Origin: Candidatus Margulisiibacteriota bacterium
Lineage (GTDB): Bacteria; Margulisbacteria; WOR-1; XYC2-FULL-46-14; JAHJBW01
DNA length: 15,211 nt
Assembly (NCBI GenBank): GCA_018813405.1
Contig: JAHJBW010000014.1
Location: 1-15,211 of the forward strand
Direction: 5' to 3'
How positions within the stretch are numbered: position 1 is the first letter of the stretch; the number at the start of each line of letters is the position of its first letter. Of this stretch, positions 1-5,990 are shown piece by piece. A program made the translations under genes and the position numbers. A model generated the notes under the pieces. The model searched no databases, was not told the origin of the DNA, and worked only from the letters and a program-made list of their open reading frames with translations.

Positions 1-97
1 CATAAAGAAGGCCGAACATGCGAGCTGCCCGCTCGATTATATCAATATGTCCATTGGTGATGGGATCAAAACTGCCCGGATAGACCGCTATTTTCAT
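1..97 (-). CDS. coaD: Phosphopantetheine adenylyltransferase, N-terminal part (cut by window edge)
   Basis: Only the first 32 codons are in the window. They read MKIAVYPGSFDPITNGH followed by IDIIERAARMFG, the unmistakable CoaD N-terminus: the GSFDP loop and the T-x-GH nucleotidyltransferase motif (TNGH). In the family this enzyme joins 4'-phosphopantetheine to ATP-derived AMP, giving dephospho-CoA, the penultimate step of cytoplasmic coenzyme A synthesis. The ATG is preceded by GAGGTGA at good spacing. The start lies inside the end of rsmD, with a 32-bp overlap, so the two are probably co-transcribed and translationally coupled. The rsmD-coaD pairing is very common in bacteria and supports both calls. 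The rest of the gene lies left of base 1. Confidence 0.93.
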   Translation of the reverse strand, partial: MKIAVYPGSFDPITNGHIDIIERAARMFGLLY

Positions 98-647
98 TTG
101 TCACCTCAAAGAAAGACAAAACCGTATCTCCGTAGCGCTGATCCCGCGTCTTTTTAAGGCACGGATACGCGACATCAATTTCAAATTTAAAGTGGTGCTC
201 GGCAATAAGCAAGCCTCCCTTTTCCAGAAGGCCATCACGACCTATCTTTTCCAATGACAAAAGAAACTCAGGACTGCCGTACGGAGCACCATTGAATATT
301 ATATCAAATTTTTCGCCGGATTGAGCAAAAACATTCAGGGCGTGGGAAACGGACAGCGTATAGACCCTGGCCCTGTCCTTGAAACCGCATTCAGCCAGGT
401 TTGAACGGATGAGCGCCACGCATTTGGGATTTTTTTCCACAAAGACAGCTTCCCTGGCCCCCCTTGAGACAGCCTCTATGCCGACCGCGCCGCTGCCGGC
501 GAAAAGGTCCAGGAAACGCGCCTCGGCAATACGCGGGGTCAAAATATTAAAAAGCGCTTCCCTGGCATAGTCTGTAAGCGGCCTGACAGACCTGCTTTTT
601 AATGCTTTTATCTTTTTCCCTTTGGCCGAGCCGGCAATTATTCTCAT
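66..647 (-). CDS. rsmD: 16S rRNA (guanine-N2)-methyltransferase RsmD, with altered catalytic motif
   Basis: The 193-residue protein has the usual RsmD length and layout. It begins MRIIAGSAKGKKI and has the family's RP-T-D-REALFNIL segment (about residues 22-36) and the SAM-binding motif I DLFAGSG (47-53), followed by GIEAVSRGA. The family methylates the exocyclic N2 of G966 in 16S rRNA (E. coli numbering) during small-subunit assembly. The motif IV position, normally D/N-P-P-Y/F, reads FNGAPY here (118-123): the acidic or amide residue is Gly and the first Pro is Ala. The ATG overlaps the recG stop by one base (TGATG), and the 3' end runs 32 bp into coaD. The family call is firm; retained activity is less certain because of the motif change. 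Confidence 0.9.
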   Translation of the reverse strand: MRIIAGSAKGKKIKALKSRSVRPLTDYAREALFNILTPRIAEARFLDLFAGSGAVGIEAVSRGAREAVFVEKNPKCVALIRSNLAECGFKDRARVYTLSVSHALNVFAQSGEKFDIIFNGAPYGSPEFLLSLEKIGRDGLLEKGGLLIAEHHFKFEIDVAYPCLKKTRDQRYGDTVLSFFEVTNENSGLSGQF

Positions 648-2743
648 CAGTGGATCGTCTCCAGGTCCAGTACTTTACCGAACCTATTAAAAAGGCTCTC
701 TTTCAGAATTCTATTTTCTGGCAAAACCAGACCAGGGTCCTTTGCAAGATGTTCAAAAGCGGCCTGCCTGGCTGTTTTTAATATCGCGTTGTCTCTTATT
801 ATATCAGCCATCCTGAAGTTTGGCAGCCCTGACTGGCGTACTCCGCAAAAATCACCTGGGCCGCGTAACCGCAGGTCGACCTCGGCAATGTGGAATCCGT
901 CCGTGGACTCAAGCATGGCTTTCACGCGCTGCCTGGATTCGGGCGTTCGTGGATCACCAACCAAAAAACAATAAGATAGTGAAGCCCCCCTTCCAACCCT
1001 GCCCCTGAGCTGATGCAGTTGGGAAAGCCCAAAGCGTTCAACATGCTCTATGACCATGACCGAGGCATTGGGGACATCAATACCTACTTCGATAACCGTA
1101 GTTGAGACCAGGATATTTATTTTCCCCGACTTAAATTGCCCCATGATATTTTCTTTTTCATCGCCCTTTATTCGCCCGTGTACCAGCCCTATTTTAAACT
1201 CTGGAAATATTTCGTTCTGCAGGCGCTGTGCTTCGTCCGTGGCATTCTTCAGGTCCATCTCTTCGGATTCCTCCACCAGCGGGTACACAAAATATATTTG
1301 CCTGCCCTCGTTTATCTGCTCCCGCATGAATTCATAGGAACTCACCCTTTTTTGTTCCGGCACAAAGTAGGTTTTCACCGGTGTCCTGCCCGGAGGCAAT
1401 TCGTCGATCACCGACCGGTCAAGATCTCCGTATAGTGTCAGCGCCAATGACCGCGGGATCGGCGTCGCCGTCATAAAGAGCATATCGGGGGGTGTACCAT
1501 GCGCTCCAGCGCTTAGGTTCACCCCTTTCTTTAAAAGTTCCGTTCTCTGCATGACCCCAAAACGGTGCTGTTCGTCCACCAGTGCCAATCCCAGGGCTTT
1601 GAAATCGATCTTTTCCTGTATCAAAGCATGGGTGCCTATAACAATGCTTATTTTGCCGGTCCTCAACCCTTCCGCGATCCTCTTTTTTTCCGCGGCGCTG
1701 GAAGCGCCGGTAAGCAAAGCTGCTTTGATCTTGAGTTTAGCAAGCAGTTTTTTGGTCTTTTCAAAATGCTGCTGAGCAAGTATCTCGGTAGGAGCCATAA
1801 AAGCTGTCTGCATATCGTTTTGCGCGGCAATGACCGCGGCGGCAGTGGCAACGATGGTTTTTCCAGAACCAACATCACCCTGCAATAGGCGCTTCATTGG
1901 ACAGTTGGACGCCATATCTGTCTTGATCTCTTCAAGCACCCTTTTCTGGGCAGAGGTCAATTCAAAAGGGAGCTCGGATGAAAATCTATTGAATAGCTCA
2001 CCATCGATACGAAAGCTTCGGCCCTCCACAGTTTCCTTTAAGACCCGTTGCCTCAAGGCAAGGCCAAGTTGAAAAACAAAAAAATCCTCAAAGACAAGAC
2101 GTTTTCGGGCCCTTTCCACCTTTGACTTGCTTTGCGGCAGGTGCATGTCTTTGACCGCGTCCCTCAGGCCGGGCAAAGAATATTTCTGTAGAATATGGGG
2201 GGGCAGCGGATCGATAATTTGACCAAGGAAAACATCAAGAGCGGTATTGACCAGCAAGCGGACCTTTTTTTGATAAAGCCCTTCTGTAAGCGGATAGATG
2301 GGTACAATAGACAGGGGCAGTCCATTGTCAATTTCAAAATCTCTGACATTAAGCTGAAGACCGGACTCAAAGGGATTGTATTCGACCCTGCCCGAAACAA
2401 AAAGCCTCATTCCATAACGAAAAAGTTTTGTAAGATAAGGCTGGTTGAACCAGACGGCTTTGATCTGCCCGGTACTGTCAGCCAGGGTTGCTTTTACAAC
2501 AGCTATTTTTTGATGGCTATTTTTCGCGTCGATCTTGACTATTTCGCCGCGAACAAGCACCGAATGTCCGGCGTTGAGAGAAGCCATTGGGGTTGGATTG
2601 CTCCTGTCCTCATAGTCGCGCGGAAAAAAATAAAGAAGGTCTTCCACAGAAAGAATGTCAAGTTTTGAGAATATCCTGGCTAGCTTAGGCCCTACACCCT
2701 TTAAATACTGTACCGGGGTTTCTAGCGCGGTGGTCTTTGCCAT
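647..2743 (-). CDS. recG: ATP-dependent DNA helicase RecG
   Basis: The 698-residue length matches E. coli RecG (693). The N-terminal wedge region opens with PVQYLKGVGPK, a RecG hallmark, and is followed by an OB-fold region (about 60-140). The helicase core has Walker A GDVGSGKT (289-296), motif Ia PTEILAQQH (318-326), a DEAD-type box DEQH (390-393), motif III MTATPIPRSLALTLYG, and a C-terminal helicase domain with RGRVGRG. RecG remodels stalled replication forks and branch-migrates Holliday junctions. No Shine-Dalgarno sequence precedes the ATG. Instead an extended -10 (TGCTAAAAT) ends six bases before it, suggesting a leaderless mRNA. The gene is divergent from rpmB and overlaps rsmD by one base. 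Confidence 0.97.
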   Translation of the reverse strand: MAKTTALETPVQYLKGVGPKLARIFSKLDILSVEDLLYFFPRDYEDRSNPTPMASLNAGHSVLVRGEIVKIDAKNSHQKIAVVKATLADSTGQIKAVWFNQPYLTKLFRYGMRLFVSGRVEYNPFESGLQLNVRDFEIDNGLPLSIVPIYPLTEGLYQKKVRLLVNTALDVFLGQIIDPLPPHILQKYSLPGLRDAVKDMHLPQSKSKVERARKRLVFEDFFVFQLGLALRQRVLKETVEGRSFRIDGELFNRFSSELPFELTSAQKRVLEEIKTDMASNCPMKRLLQGDVGSGKTIVATAAAVIAAQNDMQTAFMAPTEILAQQHFEKTKKLLAKLKIKAALLTGASSAAEKKRIAEGLRTGKISIVIGTHALIQEKIDFKALGLALVDEQHRFGVMQRTELLKKGVNLSAGAHGTPPDMLFMTATPIPRSLALTLYGDLDRSVIDELPPGRTPVKTYFVPEQKRVSSYEFMREQINEGRQIYFVYPLVEESEEMDLKNATDEAQRLQNEIFPEFKIGLVHGRIKGDEKENIMGQFKSGKINILVSTTVIEVGIDVPNASVMVIEHVERFGLSQLHQLRGRVGRGASLSYCFLVGDPRTPESRQRVKAMLESTDGFHIAEVDLRLRGPGDFCGVRQSGLPNFRMADIIRDNAILKTARQAAFEHLAKDPGLVLPENRILKESLFNRFGKVLDLETIH

Positions 2744-2745
2744 AG

Positions 2746-2774
2746 TTGCATTTTAGCACAATTTTCCGTATAAT
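2746..2774 (+). promoter_or_regulatory. Putative sigma-70-type promoter of rpmB, predicted leaderless
   Basis: A perfect TATAAT lies at 2769-2774, with TTGCAT at 2746-2751 and a 17-bp spacer between them. Standard spacing places +1 at 2781, exactly the A of the rpmB ATG. No Shine-Dalgarno sequence can exist between this -10 and the start codon. The -10 is strong and the -35 matches only TTG. The flgF-operon promoter in this window has a similar TTGCAC -35. Confidence 0.6.
2750..2758 (-). promoter_or_regulatory. Putative extended -10 promoter of recG-rsmD-coaD
   Basis: On the minus strand the sequence reads TGCTAAAAT, an extended -10 (TG-N-TAAAAT). The last base of the hexamer (2750) would be position -7, which puts +1 at 2743, the A of the recG ATG. 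No good -35 is visible: TTATAT or TTTATA at 17-18 bp spacing are weak. The element sits inside the spacer of the opposing rpmB promoter, so the two polymerases could not bind together. This is an assignment by pattern only. Confidence 0.5.
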
Positions 2775-2780
2775 ATAAAC

Positions 2781-2975
2781 ATGAGCAGACAATGTTTTAT
2801 TTGCAAAAAGAAGCCCAGCAGCGGTAACAAGGTCAGTCACTCTAACATAAAGACCAAGCGGCGCTGGAAGCCGAATTTACAGAGCATTCGCATAGTTATT
2901 AACGGCAAGGTCAAAAGAGAATCCGTCTGCACCAAGTGCATCAAGGCCGGGAAGATACAGAAAGCGACCAGTTAG
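2781..2975 (+). CDS. rpmB: 50S ribosomal protein L28, zinc-ribbon form
   Basis: This 64-residue basic protein is an L28 of normal length. It has the SGNKVSHSNIKTKRRWKPN core and the IRIVINGKVK strand region. Two CxxC pairs are present (C5/C8 and C50/C53), the zinc-binding 'C+' form of L28. L28 is a structural component of the large ribosomal subunit. It is the only plus-strand gene in the window, divergent from recG and convergent with fliJ, whose stop codon lies one base past its own. No Shine-Dalgarno sequence precedes the ATG, and the -10 element ends six bases before it. No terminator could be found before the opposing gene. Confidence 0.96.
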   Translation: MSRQCFICKKKPSSGNKVSHSNIKTKRRWKPNLQSIRIVINGKVKRESVCTKCIKAGKIQKATS

Positions 2976-2976
2976 C

Positions 2977-3444
2977 CTACTTCTGGTGCCTGAACCTTTC
3001 GGTCGCGATCTCATCCAGGAAAGCTATTTCGATCTTTTGCATGATCTTTTTATAATCTTCCAGTTTGTTCTCTTTATCTTTTTCTATTATCTTTTTGTCT
3101 TTCATTGAAGAGATAAGATGTTCTCTTTGTTCTTCCAGCCGGCGGCTGGCCTCGATGACTTTCTCCACCTGCTTGTCCAGGTCCTCTTTAACTATCCCAA
3201 GATGGGCATGACGGCGCAGCACCTCGGCAAAATCTTTGATGGGCCCCTTGCCGTAGACAGTCCTCAAACCTTCCTCTTCCCCTCTTTTCTTCCGTTTTAT
3301 CTTGCCTTCCTGTTCTTTTTCTTTTTTGTATTCCCGGCTTTTTTCAGCGAATTTCTCCTGCTCTTTTTTTTCCCTTATCTCACGGACCTTCAGGACAGCG
3401 TCAAGATCGTATTTGAATTTTTTCCCCGGTTTTGATTTCGCCAT
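2977..3444 (-). CDS. fliJ: Flagellar export chaperone FliJ-like protein
   Basis: The 155-residue protein is very rich in K and E and almost wholly coiled coil. The N-terminus KFKYDLDAVLKVREIREKK matches the FliJ pattern (F-x-y-x-L-x-x-V-L-x-x-R-e), and the length is typical (about 145-155). In the family FliJ forms the central stalk of the FliI hexamer and links it to FlhA, promoting export of flagellar subunits. The position immediately after fliI (9-bp gap) is the classical one and carries much of the call, since coiled coils are weak evidence alone. A good ribosome site, GGAGG, precedes the ATG. The gene ends the flagellar run and abuts convergent rpmB. Confidence 0.85.
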   Translation of the reverse strand: MAKSKPGKKFKYDLDAVLKVREIREKKEQEKFAEKSREYKKEKEQEGKIKRKKRGEEEGLRTVYGKGPIKDFAEVLRRHAHLGIVKEDLDKQVEKVIEASRRLEEQREHLISSMKDKKIIEKDKENKLEDYKKIMQKIEIAFLDEIATERFRHQK

Positions 3445-3453
3445 GCGGTCCTC

Positions 3454-4767
3454 CTAGTAAAATATCTGGCAAAGACGGGAGACAGTATCCTCGTAAGGGA
3501 CCTGTTCAAATGTCCCCTGTTTCAAGAACTCATTCACTTCATCTATCTTGGTAAGGGCGTAGTCGATCTTGGGATTGCTGCCCTTCACATAGGCGCCAAT
3601 GTTTATCAGGTCCTCCGCCTCGGTATAGCGAGCCAGCACCTCTCTGAGCTTGGCCGCGGCCTGTTTGTGCTCGTCCTCGACCAGACTGGTCATAAGCCTT
3701 GAAACGCTGTGAGGGACATCGATAGCCGGATAATGGTTCCTGGCGGCCATGGCGCGGGAAAGCATGATATGACCGTCAAGGATCGAGCGCGATTGGTCGG
3801 CAATAGGCTCGTTGAAGTCATCGCCTTCGACCAGTACTGTGTAGAACGCGGTGATCGATCCAATTTCCGAGGTCCCGGACCTTTCCATAAGCTTTGGCAG
3901 CAAAGCAAAGACCGAAGGAGTATACCCCCGGGTGGTTGGCGGTTCGCCAGCGGCGAGCCCTACTTCCCTTTGCGCCATAGCAAAACGGGTCACCGAGTCC
4001 ATCATCAAGACCACTTTTTTACCCTGGTCCCTGAAATATTCGGCCACCGCGGTAGCCACAAAAGCGGCTTTCATCCTGATAAGAGGCGGCTTATCCGAGG
4101 TAGCAACAACTACCACGGATTTTTTCATGCCCTCCTCACCCAGGGATTCCTCGATAAAATCCCTTACCTCACGGCCCCGTTCACCCACCAGCGCAATGAC
4201 GTTTATATCCGCTTCGGTATTGCGCGCTATCATGCCCATGAGCGTTGATTTTCCAACACCCGAACCGGCAAAGATGCCAATTCGCTGACCCCTGCCGACA
4301 GTCAGCATACCGTCAAGCGCCCTGATACCACACCTTAGGACCTCGGTAACCCTTGGCCTTTTTACCGGGTCGGGAGGATCAGCATCAAGCGGCCTTTCTT
4401 CCTGTGCCAGGACTGGCCCTTTGCCATCTATGGGTTCCCCAAGCCCTCCCAGCACCCTGCCCAGGATATTTGGACCGATATTTACCATTAGGGGTTTACC
4501 CGCCGCGACAACACGAGAACCGGGAGAGATGCCCGTTGTAGAACCAAGAGGCATAAGAAGGACGCGGCCTTCCCTGAATCCAACAACCTCCGCGAAAGAC
4601 GGTTTTTCTTCTTTTTCTATCTGAATGGTGCACAGATCGCCAACTGAGACGCCTTGCACCTGGGCTTCGACGATCAAACCCACGACTTGCACAACCTTAC
4701 CAATGACTTTAACAAGGTCGGTTTGATCTATGGCGCGATGATATTTTTCAAAATCAATGCCTGTCAT
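3454..4767 (-). CDS. fliI: Flagellum-specific ATPase FliI
   Basis: The 437 residues match FliI length. Walker A GSGVGKST is at about 168-175, the catalytic-glutamate segment GERGREV at 195-201, and Walker B VVLMMD at 252-257. The FliI/type III ATPase hallmark GLAAGEPPTTRGYTPSVF follows at about 270-287. Before the core is a beta-barrel-like N domain (about 20-95), as in F1-ATPase beta relatives. The protein is the cytoplasmic ATPase at the base of the flagellar export apparatus. Its ATG overlaps the fliH stop in an ATGA, and fliJ follows after 9 bp, so FliH-FliI-FliJ would be made together. All catalytic motifs are intact. Confidence 0.97.
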   Translation of the reverse strand: MTGIDFEKYHRAIDQTDLVKVIGKVVQVVGLIVEAQVQGVSVGDLCTIQIEKEEKPSFAEVVGFREGRVLLMPLGSTTGISPGSRVVAAGKPLMVNIGPNILGRVLGGLGEPIDGKGPVLAQEERPLDADPPDPVKRPRVTEVLRCGIRALDGMLTVGRGQRIGIFAGSGVGKSTLMGMIARNTEADINVIALVGERGREVRDFIEESLGEEGMKKSVVVVATSDKPPLIRMKAAFVATAVAEYFRDQGKKVVLMMDSVTRFAMAQREVGLAAGEPPTTRGYTPSVFALLPKLMERSGTSEIGSITAFYTVLVEGDDFNEPIADQSRSILDGHIMLSRAMAARNHYPAIDVPHSVSRLMTSLVEDEHKQAAAKLREVLARYTEAEDLINIGAYVKGSNPKIDYALTKIDEVNEFLKQGTFEQVPYEDTVSRLCQIFY

Positions 4768-5186
4768 TCTTCTGCAGGGGTCTCTTCCGAGACCATTCGC
4801 TGAAGCGATTCCTCGAGAGTCCTTAACTTGGTGGAGATCCGAGCATCAACATACCCCAGATTGGTCTCGACCACACAGCCGCCGGGTTCTATGGTGCTGT
4901 CTTCAAGTATTGAGAAGCTTTTTACGCCATCCAAAATGCCGGCCAGCCTGTCCTTGTAGCGCTTAATGTATTCAGCGTCCTCACGATTGACCTTTACCAT
5001 GACCTGTTCCCTGTCGGAAACCCGGTTGATGGCTTCCGATACAATATTCAGGCAGACATCTCTATGCAGCGACACCTCTGATCGGATTATCTGCTCCGCC
5101 GCCCTGATCGCCAGCCTTAATATCTCTGATTCCGCGTCCTTGATTATCTTTTTTCTTTCTTTTACCGATTCGTTGAGGGTCTCCAA
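4764..5186 (-). CDS. fliH: FliH C-terminal fragment (downstream of an in-frame stop)
   Basis: This carries the C-terminal part of FliH, the FliI-binding regulator of the export ATPase. Helical sequence with AIRAAEQIIRSEVSLHRD is followed by the conserved FliH/V-ATPase-E-like domain, with VMVKVNREDAEYI and the SIEPGGCVVET-like block (DSTIEPGGCVVET) before a family-like C-terminus. It is in the same frame as the fragment at 5202-5465 and separated from it only by TAA plus five codons. The annotated start is a TTG at 5184-5186. A GGAGG (5189-5193) lies just two bases upstream of it, too close for an efficient start. The stop overlaps the fliI ATG (ATGA). It is best read as one 233-codon fliH interrupted by a nonsense codon; independent translation by re-initiation is possible but unsupported. 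Confidence 0.8.
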   Translation of the reverse strand: METLNESVKERKKIIKDAESEILRLAIRAAEQIIRSEVSLHRDVCLNIVSEAINRVSDREQVMVKVNREDAEYIKRYKDRLAGILDGVKSFSILEDSTIEPGGCVVETNLGYVDARISTKLRTLEESLQRMVSEETPAEE

Positions 5187-5201
5187 AGCCTCCGCGATCT
5201 T

Positions 5202-5204
5202 TTA
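5202..5204 (-). other. In-frame TAA interrupting fliH
   Basis: The stop reads GAG TAA AAG on the minus strand. It is one substitution away from CAA, GAA or AAA (Q, E or K), any of which would fit the charged helix on both sides. No other stop interrupts this frame between 5465 and 4767. A base-call error, a true nonsense mutation and readthrough cannot be told apart from the sequence. Confidence 0.85.
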
Positions 5205-5465
5205 CTCCGATTCCGCCCGTCCCTCCACCCTGCCTTCTTCAAAACCCTCCTGTCTGGCCCTCTGCTTGATATCCTGCGCTTCCCGGCGGGCGGCAGCAAC
5301 AAGGTCTTCCGCGTAAGCGTTCTGATCATCCTGCTCCACTGGCACATCCGCGGCAAGATATTCTTCTTCTTTTATGGGAGCTTCTTCAGCGGGCCGGAAT
5401 GAGACGCTTTTTTCTATAAGTATCTCTCCGCTGTCCTTTATTTTATCCCGTTTTATTAGTCCCAT
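5202..5465 (-). CDS. fliH: FliH N-terminal fragment ending at an in-frame TAA
   Basis: The 87-residue fragment begins MGLIKRDKIKDSGEILI and runs through an acidic variable segment to AARREAQDIKQRARQEG, then FEEGRVEGRAESE. The alternating small/charged EG-x-x-EG repeats before the break are typical of the FliH coiled-coil region. The ATG overlaps the fliG stop by one base. The reading frame continues after TAA (5202-5204) as KIAEALETLNE into the C-terminal fragment without any frame change. With the stop ignored the whole gene is 4764-5465, a normal FliH length. As written, the product would lack the FliI-binding C domain. Confidence 0.78.
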   Translation of the reverse strand: MGLIKRDKIKDSGEILIEKSVSFRPAEEAPIKEEEYLAADVPVEQDDQNAYAEDLVAAARREAQDIKQRARQEGFEEGRVEGRAESE

Positions 5466-5986
5466 CAGGCAACCTTTCCCGCGAAATACTCTACGATCCT
5501 ACCTTCCAGCACGCCGGTCATGGCATTTTCTTTGATCTCTTTAAGGATAAGTTCTACGTCTCCCCGCTGGCCCGGCAAATTGCTTAAAACTTCCTCTTTG
5601 ACCTGATCGGGAAGCCTTTTGACCAGGAAAGCTATCATCTGCGGCCTTTCGAAAGAAAGAAGATAGGCCATTTTTTTGGGTGACGCGGACGCGATCACCC
5701 CGGGCGGACCTTCCGGCATGGTTTCTGCGATCGGCTGAGACTGTGCTTCCGCCGACTTCGCGGCAGCTATCCGCGCCTGCCTTTCCCCTCTGGGCAGAGC
5801 GAGAAATCCTTCGAATTCGCTAAAAACTTCCTGCAAAGCTTCGGGGGTTGGCGTTGGAAGATGATTAAGGCCTGCCGCGATAATGTCGGCAAGCTCGCCT
5901 GGAAGATATCTAAGGATAGCCGCGGAATTTTCCGGCCCCAGGATCGAGAGGAAAATGGTCGCCTTTTCTCTGCCGCTTAACTGCAT
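5465..5986 (-). CDS. fliG: Short FliG (N and middle domains only; C-terminal motor domain absent)
   Basis: The 173-residue product compares with about 330 for normal FliG. Residues 3-64 are a FliG N domain (LSGREKATIFLSILGPENSAA-type, then YLPGELADIIA), which binds the FliF C-terminus. An Ala/Pro-rich linker (65-100) follows. Residues 104-170 resemble the FliG middle domain, including ERPQ (113-116) for the EHPQ motif and VLSNLPGQRGDV; this part contacts FliM. The protein ends right after this domain, so the C-terminal domain with the charged torque helix that meets MotA is missing. The TGA overlaps the fliH ATG by one base, so there is no room for lost sequence. The gene starts 4 bp after fliF, with a GGAAGG site inside the fliF end. 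Confidence 0.8.
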   Translation of the reverse strand: MQLSGREKATIFLSILGPENSAAILRYLPGELADIIAAGLNHLPTPTPEALQEVFSEFEGFLALPRGERQARIAAAKSAEAQSQPIAETMPEGPPGVIASASPKKMAYLLSFERPQMIAFLVKRLPDQVKEEVLSNLPGQRGDVELILKEIKENAMTGVLEGRIVEYFAGKVA

Positions 5987-5990
5987 CTAT

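Noticed and set aside
2195..2668. Plus-strand open frame of 157 codons opposite the recG N-terminal region
   Set aside because: It is antisense to recG, with no promoter, ribosome site or domain to support it.
3030..3060. Possible rpmB terminator around GATCTTTTGCATGATCTTTTT
   Set aside because: The arms are only the 4-bp palindrome GATC. The T run is part of the fliJ Lys codons read in reverse.
3118..3435. Hydrophobic, Phe-rich plus-strand frame of 105 codons that could suggest a membrane protein
   Set aside because: The Phe runs are the reverse complement of the Lys/Glu codons of the fliJ coiled coil, and it starts inside fliJ.
3709..4248. Plus-strand open frame of 179 codons opposite fliI
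   Set aside because: It mirrors the fliI catalytic core in reverse complement, and no known domain is visible.
5184..5186. TTG as a deliberate second start, making FliH two programmed polypeptides
   Set aside because: The GGAGG is only two bases away, and the reading frame and FliH homology run unbroken through the stop. An interrupted gene is the simpler reading.
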